Positions 56,691 through 64,000 of a stretch of DNA of 64,000 nt are shown here, in pieces. This DNA is from Sphaerosporella brunnea (taxonomy: Eukaryota; Ascomycota; Pezizomycetes; Pezizales; Pyronemataceae): the NCBI GenBank assembly GCA_008704415.1, contig VXIS01000030.1, positions 62,001-126,000 on the forward strand. The letters run 5' to 3'. The notes beneath the pieces are model-generated. The model was not told where the DNA came from and searched no databases. It saw only the letters and a program-made list of their open reading frames with translations. Each line of letters opens with the position of its first letter. Within the stretch, counting starts at the first letter, position 1. A program made the translations under genes and the position numbers.

Positions 56691-57907
56691 TATGTTTGCT
56701 GATCATGTGGGGTTTGAAACTAGTAGACATGTGGCGATTATATTATAGTGTTGATTTCGTTTTAGGGATGTAGAAACTACCTACGCCTTTTGTGTGCTCG
56801 AAGAGGTCGATGATTTCGTCGTGGAGCCCATTGCGCGAGGGCCTCGTTGCGGTTCAATTCACTCACGATCCGCTGAGCGCTGACGGACGATGACCTGCGG
56901 CGGTGGCAGTGTGTCACCGCCGTCCGCCAGTTGCGATATGTTGCCGCATCAAGCCGAGCCAACTGTGCTGATGCATTTGATATAGTAGGTGCCATCACTC
57001 TCTTGGGGGCAATCTCTAGCTCTCTTCTATGAAAGTTACGAGTGACCAGCCGTGTGGTGACCACACGGCGTGGAGTCATCAGTACAGCGCCACTTCATGT
57101 AAAGTCATATGTATGTATGTTGCAGTCAGGGCGTATGCGTGTGAAACATGGCGCGGCAAAGTAAAGAGAGGAGGCAGTGGGTTAGAGTTGAGGATTTCCC
57201 AACTATCTACACATCTAGGAGCGTGTGCAAAAGCGTAGTCGCTCAAGCTCTTCCACGGCTGCGCACCAGGATGCTAGAGCTGTGTAGTCATCGACACCCG
57301 CGACGCCCAGCCACCAAACACAAGAGAAGAGGCGGCATGCGGATACCAGGAGACGCGGCGACTCCCTGGCCAGCTTCCTGACCCTGAGCCCCACTCTAAG
57401 ATGCGCCGACACTGTTATTTTGCTAAGGGTATAGGGCTTTATGCACCCGACCACACACTTAGATATAATAATAATCATATTAATAATAATAATGGCAATA
57501 ATAAAAAAAGGTGCACATCTATGAATGCCCGTTGCCGGGCTACCAGCTCCACTGCGGCCTCGCTGCCTCCTGTCTCAGACCGTAATTGCAGTGAACGGTA
57601 ACCGGGGCATTACAAACCAGCGTCTCTGCCTGACTAATCAGTGCTGATCCCGCTGTCGGACAACCCTGCTCGACCCGGCACACACGCGCCGGGACCCCTC
57701 AATACTGTGGAGACAGGTCAGATAACCATTGTGCCACGAAAGCACGTGCAGTGAGCGATCCGTTTCGCCGTCCGTGAATGCACGGGACCGCTTAGACCCA
57801 TGCCGGCTGACTACAATACGACGCGAAAATGGTTATAAATCAGACTGCACCCCCCCCCCCCCCGGTCCCGAGATATTCTTATAGAGATGTTCTACCATAT
57901 ATCCGGC
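56691..57907. other. Unassigned DNA with simple repeats
   Basis: An (AAT)n microsatellite lies at about 57473-57513, and a run of 14 C at 57850-57863. No gene supported. Confidence 0.45.
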
Positions 57908-57956
57908 CAGGAGTCCCAATAGTCCGGCCAGTCCGGCTTTTAGTCTCCCCTGAACC

Positions 57957-60833
57957 TGGTGATGCAGATGAGACGAGACGTCTCGAGACTTCGTCTCGAG
58001 ACTTAGTCTCATATCTCATGAGACCGGGTTGGCCGCGAGACGAGAAGTCTCGAGACTAAGGCCAGTCTCGTCTCGAGACTTCTCGAGACTTTGTTAGGAA
58101 CTTAGGTAGTGAGGCGTTAGTCATGCTCACGGCAAGGGCGGCGAAAGTTGTTGAGTCCACCGCTAGCTTGAGTATAAATTGAAATTTTTTTTTCCGGCCG
58201 CTTCCGTGATCTCTACCAACAATTAACCACCATGTCTGCCGCTGATATTACCGCTACCTTCAATGAGCTCCTTGCTGGAAAATGGGGTGCGTGCCAATTG
58301 ATAACTCTCAGAGCGAGAACTAATAAAAATACTGGAATATAGAGGACCTCTCTGGACCAAACACAGTCTCCGATCCGAAAAATCCACGGTCCAAGCAATT
58401 TCGAGCATTTATTTACCGAGTAAAAATGATCATTCGTGAGGTACAGCCTCAAGTTGAACACCCGCTGGCCCAACAGTGGATTGCAGGCTATCATACGGTC
58501 CGCTGCTGCCACTGCCCAAAGACCTGGCGTAATCGGAAGCCCAATGACTGTACGTCAAGTCTATTTGTACGTCACATTCGAGAGTGCCACCGTCAGCTTC
58601 CTTGGAAGGAAGAGATGGCAAAGGAAATGTTAGCCGCACAGATTGCCAGCTCCTACCGCAAACGTCAACGAATAGAGACAACCGCTGAATCCGACCCCAC
58701 TATCATCACGCCTTGGACTGTAGCACGCACTATCCCGCCTCAAGCTTTCGGTCAATCAATTTTTACCGAGGAGCACTTTCGCCGTCTTTTGGTTCGGTTC
58801 CTCGTCTGTACGAACAGTTCTTTTCACCTAGTCGAGAACGAAGCATTTCGAGATCTTTTAAAGTATTGCAACCGCAACGTTCCACTCCTCTCCCGCTTTA
58901 CCGCCAACGTTGACCTTCTACACCTCTACAATGAAATGTTTCCAGTCATTCAGGGTGCGTTGATCAAGCACAAGGATGCCGGAGGGAAAATTCACCTTAC
59001 GTTGGATGCTTGGACCGCGGGAAACAAGCTACCTTATCTTGGAATTACGGGTCATTGGTACGATACTGATTTTGTTCTCCATGACTTGGTTCTTGATCTG
59101 GTTCCCCTTCGGGGTTCACATACAGCTGAGAATTTAGCCAACGCTGTTGAGGAGATGCTGATCCGGTATATTCTTTCCACATCGGTTGTGGGATGTATTA
59201 CTATGGATAATGCATCCGTCAATACAGCACTCTGTCGAATTCTAGAGCAGCGGTTCATCAATTGGAGAAAGCAGGATGGCCATGTGCGCTGTATGGCGCA
59301 TGTAATTAACCTTGCTGTCCAGAAAATATTGAGGACCTTTAAAGCTGAAGCGCTCGAAGCTGAAACTGACATGGCGGAGGCGAAAGAGTGGCAGCCCGCT
59401 GCTGAGCTTTCACCAGGTGCAATCCTTCAAAAGATACGCCGTGTGATTTGCAAGCTGCTTGCATCTACTTTGAAGTGGGAAGCACTGCAAAGAGAATGCG
59501 CTGCCGTGGACCCCCCGCTAAAGTGCTTGAGACCCATTCTTGATATGCGCGTCAGGTCTGTTCACTACTCCCCCCCTTACCATGGCTGTGTAGCTAGCTG
59601 ATTCCCACCCCGCTTCTAGATGGAACTCCACCTATGCGATGATTGAGAGGTTTCTTTATCTCAAACCCGCTCTACAACGACTTATTATGTTTGATGCCTC
59701 CCTTTTACCCTTCGCATTGGATGATCAGGAGTGGAGTATTCTGGAACGGGTCCTTAAGGTTCTCGAGATTTTTGCCGCACCCACGACCCACCTCAGTGGT
59801 TGAAAATATCCGACCCTTCACCTTCAACTCCCTTACTACTCCATGTTGCTCGCTTCTCTGCACAAATTGAGCGAGACAGAGGAGAATGATGTTGTTGGGA
59901 CTGCTTGCGCTGAAGCCTGGGAGTTGTTGAACGACTACTGGTGCAAGACTGACCAGCAGACAGCGTTGGTCATTTCACTTCTCCTGGATCCTCGCTTCAA
60001 GGAGGAAGGTCTTCGCCGCCTTGGTTGGACTCAATCATATGTCAAACAGGCTAAGCGGCATTTAAACCGGGTCTACAGAGAGACCTACATCATTGAGGTG
60101 GACCCGGAGGATCGTAATGGGACACCTAGTTCAGAAAACCCTCTAACGGAGCTTCTCGGTTTAGGAGGCACTGATCAGTCAGGTGTCGCATCTCTATCGG
60201 AGCCCGATCGCTGGCTTTGTGAACCACGAGAAAATATCAGCGGAGTGGACTGGTGGCGTCTCAACCACAGTCGCTACCCCGGAGGACTAGGCAACATGGC
60301 CCGCGACTATCTAGCCATCCCCGCCAGCAGCGTTCCTGCTGAGCGCCTTTTTTCGAGTGCTGGTAACTATACCCACCCCTTCCGCCTCTCCCCCCCCCCT
60401 CCCTCCCTCCCCCCGTCCTCCCACTACCCTTCTCACCTCCGGGCACTTAATGTATCTCAATAGGAGATGTTGTTACCAAGAAGCGCAGCCGGCTTCTTGA
60501 CGCTTCGACTCGCGCGATTGTCCTTGTAAAGAATTGGATGGGACAGCCAGAAGTCGAGGAATGGGAATTGGAGATAGAGGAAGAGGCGGAGATGCAGACA
60601 GTGGGCGTAGAGTTAGAATTGTAGGTGCTTGGTGCAGCAAAATATGTAGATAGAGAGAGGCCCGCCGCCCGCCGCCCACCAAATCATATATTATCACCCG
60701 TGCATAGATAGTCTCGAGACGTCTCATGAGACCAGAGCGAAGTCTCATATCTCATGAAACCGGGTTGGCCGCGAGACGAGACGTCTCGAGACTAAGGTCG
60801 GTCTCGTCTCGAGACGTCTCATCTACATCACTA
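57957..60833 (+). mobile_element. Near-complete hAT transposon, perfect 8-bp TSD
   Basis: Ends TGGTGATGCAGATGAGACG and CGTCTCATCTACATCACTA, inverted repeats matching 17 of 19. Flanked by CCTGAACC at 57949-57956 and 60834-60841. Subterminal regions hold many GAGACG and palindromic TCTCGAGA words at both ends, likely transposase binding sites. The empty target, TCCCCTGAACCGGACTG, is preserved in the family B copy at 35783. Carries a transposase gene at 58232-60624. Confidence 0.93.
58232..60624 (+). pseudogene. hAT transposase, four exons, one in-frame stop
   Basis: Exons 58232-58286, 58343-59555, 59620-60362 and 60464-60624; introns of 56, 64 and 101 nt, all GT...AG and in phase. The 723-codon frame encodes a BED-type finger (C73-x2-C76, H96, C100/H101), the catalytic core with T-L-D-A-W-T and D-N-A-S-V-N, and H-V-R-C-M-A-H-V-I-N-L, then W-N-S-T-Y-A-M-I, L-L-D-P-R-F-K and the dimerisation block Y-L-A-I-P-A-S-S-V-P-A-E-R-L-F-S-S-A-G with K-K-R-S-R-L. 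Only a TGA at 59801-59803 (codon 484) interrupts it. The last intron lies at the same codon as in the family A transposase. Apart from that stop it looks full length, so recent inactivity or an active relative elsewhere is plausible. Confidence 0.9.
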
Positions 60834-61252
60834 CCTGAACCGGACTGTTTGAAACGGGCTTATGACATTCCGGCCCGTTTGGACCAGGCTTTTTCGAGCG
60901 AGACCCAGGTGCCTACAGGGCCCAATCAGGGCAAGAAAATTCCGGTGCCTACAGGGCCCACCAGGCACCTGACGAATCATTGCTCTAACAAACAGGAAAG
61001 GACTACATGAAGAGATTATACTACCATTCCCGTGGCCTGCAGTTCCAGATCAACCAGCATTGTTTCGGCCAGGCGAACTTGCAATCTGCAACGAACTCCG
61101 ACTGATACCGGTAGTGCGGTGATTGGATCCTGCCGACGGCAAAAGTACCTGTGATCAAGAATATTTCAGGCTGCACCAACCGTCGGCCCGACCTGACCCA
61201 CTCTGTCGGGCCCCGTTTGGACTGGCGGGTGCCCGGACTATTGGAACCCCTG

Positions 61253-61390
61253 GTTCGCCCCTCGTAAAATAACAAGACTACGCAGCCGCCGCCAACAATC
61301 TGTACACCGAAGATGACCAGCGAGATCATCTGCCCTGCCTTCTCCGGAATCGTCTCAGGTGGTGGCATAATGTTTGCTTTCAATCACGCC
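61253..61390 (-). other. Candidate exon with a membrane segment beside family B
   Basis: Minus reading from ATG at about 61368: M-P-P-P-E-T-I-P-E-K-A-G, then a ~20-residue hydrophobic run (I-S-L-V-I-F-G-V-Q-I-V) ending at the family B terminus. It looks like a true N-terminal or internal exon of a small membrane protein cut by the element. No continuation was found beyond 57908. Confidence 0.35.
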
Positions 61391-61648
61391 GAGCACATTT
61401 TCGGTTCCACAGGGGTTTAATTGCCATCACGCTGAACGTGGAGGTTGGAAAAACGTCCTTACTTGAGATTGTTTGGTTTGCTTCTCCTACTGACGGTCGG
61501 TCTAAGACTACAGTCCAGGCTGGACCGTACAGTGCAGTTCTCACTCAACTGCGGCCGCAACTATCCACTCTGATGCCGTCTGCGGCACCAGGCACTGGAT
61601 AAGATCGAGGGTGACTACGGTCGACTGAATAATTAGTAAGCTCTGTGT

Positions 61649-61890
61649 CAGCCCGGCTGCCAAAACGGGCCGGCGGGGCTGGCTGTTTGATCAGGCCGGC
61701 TACGAAGCCCGGGCTGGCTGGCTGTAGACTGCGTCTTTGTATATAACGGTTGCGAATCGGAAGAGTGATTACCAGAGCAGCAACAATGATATCCATTCTT
61801 CATACCCGCGCAACGGCTCATGCACCCCACAGCCAGCCAGCCGCTTTTGATCAGCTCAGCACTACCTAAGGCAGCCAGCCCGGGTCGCTG
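61649..61890. mobile_element. Family D MITE-like sequence, second copy
   Basis: Shares with 51240-51440 the words GTTTGATCAG, GGCTACGAAGC/GGCTACAAAGC, GGCTGGCTGGCTGT, CAACAATGA and TCCATTCTTCATACCC. GC-rich arms are inversely repetitive. The terminal CAGTGTTCTC repeats seen at 51216 are not evident here. Confidence 0.6.
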
Positions 61891-62054
61891 GCAATTGCGA
61901 GCATCGATCGAAACGGGCAGTAAGCATCCTTCACATGCTCCACTTGTATCTAAGCTAACAGCCCATCAGGCAGTGGTATATTCATTATCCAGCCATTGGA
62001 GCTCTCTGAAAAAAAAACAATGCCGCCCAAACTGAGCCTCAGACTAAGCTCGTC

Positions 62055-62699
62055 ATGCGCACCGACATTGTATGGTACCAGCACATGATGCGCGGGTGTC
62101 GCGACAACCGCTGCCACATGATAACCGGCTTTTGGCGTGATGCAATGTTCAAGGAAACAAAACGGCCGGCGCTTCTCCGATCAATTGCCAACACGATCAG
62201 ACTGTACAAAATATACCCTGAGCTTTACATCCAGCCACTGGATAACCGACGGCTGTACAGGTTTGTTGATGGCTCGTTTCGATGCGACCAGCAGAACCGC
62301 AAAGCAGCCTGGTTACCACAACTGCTTCTTGCTGTGCCAGTTCGGACAAACATCGTCTTACCCGTGGACGGGGACACGGGAGCCACCACAAACTTGGTGC
62401 CACCTCCGGCTCGTCTGACCGGGACGGGCCGCAGGACGGACGATAGGTGCTGGTACTGTCGCAAAGCCCGTCGACAGACATGAGAAAACCTCTTCAAGCA
62501 GTGCACGATGTGGCGCAAGGAGCAAGATTCCCTCGGGTGTACGATTATACTCGTGACAGGTGGGCAGGACAGATGCAAGGGGTGGAACAAGAACCCCACA
62601 CCCGTAAAGAAAATTCTGGTGGACGGGCGCTGCACAGCAGCTGTTTTGGCTTGCCTGGGCAACACGCAGATTGGCAAGTGGCCGGCAAGGCCACAATAA
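62055..62699 (+). pseudogene. C-terminal tail of a non-LTR retrotransposon polymerase
   Basis: A plus frame to TAA is broken by one TGA at 62481-62483. Around that stop it reads C-W-Y-C-R-K-A-R-R-Q-T, stop, E-N-L-F-K-Q-C, then W-R-K-E-Q-D-S-L, K-K-I-L-V-D-G-R-C-T-A-A-V-L and L-G-N-T-Q-I-G-K. The C-x2-C...C cluster followed by an R-C-x-x-A-V-L-x-F-L-like end is the typical C terminus of fungal LINE ORF2 proteins after the RNase H domain. The stop stands where Arg is expected (CGA to TGA). The upstream part (62055-62380) is coding-like but not recognised. The reverse transcriptase itself is not in the window. Confidence 0.65.
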
Positions 62700-63290
62700 T
62701 GTTTCTGGGCCTGTACCTTTCTGTTTTCTCCTTCTCCTCTCCTCCTCTTCTCCCCATTTCCTTCTTTGTAGCCTGTTCTTTCTTCAGTGGGTGCTACGAA
62801 TTTCCTTGGTGCCAAAATTACCCTTTTTTATTTTTACAAGTCAAGCCCGTCTGTGGATACCTGAGGTCCAAAGGTAGACTTTCTGTATACAACCATATGT
62901 AATGGCTGCAAGCGGCCAAATACACTATCCGTGCCGAAACACATCACGCAAACAGTGGAGCATGAGTTGGATGCACGTTTGGGTAAACACAAACTTCAAT
63001 TTTGCTGTGGCGCATGCCGCAATCATGAAACGGATCGTTTAGAGAAGCGAACCCGGCGCGAAACGTGTGTTGCTTACTTACCCTACCATCGCCTGTGCAT
63101 CTTGCTTCAGCGTCTATTTCGTGGATGTGTCCGTTGTCAGTTTGTCTGTGCGGTGGGCTGGGGTCTTCCTTTATGGAATCAGTCAGCGCGGGGTTGGCTG
63201 GGATGTTGCCATGGTATATTGTGTCCTACGCGCGGCTGGCGGGGCCTTTGCTTCGGTGGGTTTTCTGCTGTCATTCTACATCTTGGTTTT
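62700..63290. other. Pyrimidine-rich 3' flank; no gene
   Basis: 62720-62790 is a CT-rich tract, as might follow a LINE 3' end. No poly-A tail or target duplication was identified. Confidence 0.35.
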
Positions 63291-63602
63291 TGTTGGAAAA
63301 GGATTTCGGGTGGAGCCTGTGGGTCTGGATCAAGGATTTCGGGTGGAGCCCGTGGGTCTAGATTTCTTAGGCTTGTTTCCATTGTTTTCCGTTTCCGTTT
63401 TCCGTAGTTTGATATTTGTCCTTTTCCTGTTGTTTTGCCCACGCGGCTTTTGGCCGACTTATGTATATAAACACCCCGAAGCTCCCGCTCCGGGGAACTT
63501 CAGAGTCAATCAATCTTTTCTCTCAACAGTTTTGATGTTTCGGGTTTTTCTTCTGTATATCGTTGGTCGCGCCGCTTGCGTAGTTTGGTTGTTTTCTGAA
63601 CA
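63291..63602 (+). repeat. LTR-like sequence related to 33394-33631
   Basis: Starts TGTTGGAAAAGGATTTC and ends near TTTTCTGAACA. Contains a tandem 33-bp duplication (GGATTTCGGGTGGAGCC twice), GGGTCTAGATTTCT, TTTTCCTGTTGTTTTGCCCA and a TATA-like TATGTATATAAACA at about 63463. The 5-bp flanks do not match, so the right boundary is uncertain. Confidence 0.55.
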
Positions 63603-64000
63603 ATGTTGTTATCGGCATTACCACCTGCTGGGACTTACCGGTGGAGTATACTTGCCAACCTTGCGGCCCTTCCCAACCAGCTTAGCAGCCCCCTCTCCTG
63701 CGATTGTACGTAGACATATACAGTGAACACCGCTACAAAACCCAAAAGACACCTGAGCTGGCGGGAGGGCGTCTGTTGTGTGGCGTTAGCTGTCGCATGT
63801 ACGGTCGGTAGTGTGTGTAGAACGTCACGTCAACTTCCATATGGCAGTGGAAACTTCAAGGAATTATGTCAGCCGCCATCGAGGAACGTTGCGGGCGGGA
63901 TCCAATACCCGCGAAGTGACAGCCTGGCAGTGTGTTCCGCGTCGAAACTCATAAACACAGCAGGGCTAACGCGCCTGACATCCTCCAATGCTCCTTTCTC
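63603..64000. other. Unassigned DNA to window end
   Basis: No gene or element end recognised. Confidence 0.35.

Larger units (their letters stand above)
57908..61252 (+). mobile_element. Family B element carrying a nested hAT
   Basis: Left terminus CAGGAGTCCCAATAGTCC and right terminus GGACTATTGGAACCCCTG match the complete copy at 35783-36518; internal words also agree on both sides of the inserted hAT (57957-60833). Flanking 8-mers TATCCGGC and GTTCGCCC do not match, so the outer insertion is old or rearranged. Confidence 0.8.

Noticed and set aside
62225..62815. 196-codon minus frame
   Set aside because: It is antisense to the LINE polymerase tail, which has recognisable motifs.
63067..63726. 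Plus-strand 219-codon frame with hydrophobic runs
   Set aside because: It lies across an LTR-like repeat shared with 33394-33631; the hydrophobicity comes from T-rich DNA and no second copy keeps the frame.
1..64000. tRNA, rRNA or CRISPR loci
   Set aside because: Looked for T-loop-like GGTTCGAATCC words, rRNA-like blocks and spaced short repeats; the hits fell in coding or TE sequence and none formed a plausible structure. The 159- and 154-bp arrays have no variable spacers.

Overview
The window reads as a fungal, most likely basidiomycete (Agaricomycete) genome segment. Recovered introns are very short (mostly 50-64 nt, GT...AG). There is an intact FunK1-type protein kinase, a family typical of mushroom-forming fungi and their relatives. 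Most of the remaining recognisable DNA is transposable elements. I saw no tRNA, rRNA, CRISPR or bacterial-style operon. Genus assignment is not possible from sequence reading alone.

Layout. 1-6.1 kb holds a small SH3-domain gene (475-868), a reverse-strand hypothetical gene with a second partial copy at the window edge (1333-2019 and 1-250), a small intron-bearing gene with an internally duplicated basic module (4272-4957), and a decayed DDE transposase (5674-6047). 6.1-8.0 kb holds a reverse-strand hypothetical gene whose 13-residue repeat region is split by a 1,035-bp hAT insertion with a perfect 8-bp target-site duplication (TSD). 8.7-13.7 kb joins a hAT transposase remnant to the 5' half of a Ty3-type retroelement. 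15.3-16.5 kb is a 159-bp satellite. 17-25.7 kb is mostly unrecognised DNA with a solo LTR, retroelement leader and LTR scraps, and a decayed reverse-strand gene.

25.8-27.9 kb is the FunK1 kinase gene, the best-preserved long gene. 28-42 kb is decayed DNA carrying hAT-type non-autonomous elements (families B and C here), solo LTRs and a partial two-exon gene (35159-35604). 42.7-49.7 kb is a retroelement block: copia pol, a second copia 3' end with its LTR, then the 3' half of a chromodomain-bearing Ty3 element with its LTR. 51-55.4 kb has a small gene with a hAT-type MITE just upstream, a CCHC zinc-knuckle ORF1/gag-like gene broken by a frameshift, and a ~154-bp tandem array. 55.6-61.3 kb has another family C element, a Tc1-type scrap, and a nearly complete hAT (57957-60833) nested inside a family B element with an exact 8-bp TSD. 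62-62.7 kb carries the C-terminal tail of a non-LTR (LINE) polymerase, followed by an LTR-like sequence.

How the parts relate. The window is an accretion of insertions rather than a pathway. Ten insertions can be dated relative to their surroundings by recognisable TSDs: four exact 8-bp, two near-matching 8-bp, two exact 5-bp and two 4-of-5 bp. Two hAT remnants share an intron position, and several broken TE reading frames are interrupted where CGA or TGG codons would be expected, as C-to-T change would produce. I did not find a convincing new multi-gene system. The most unusual items are the coding repeat split by a hAT, the in-frame exonised intron in the 4272-4957 gene, and the nested hAT whose empty site is preserved in a second copy.
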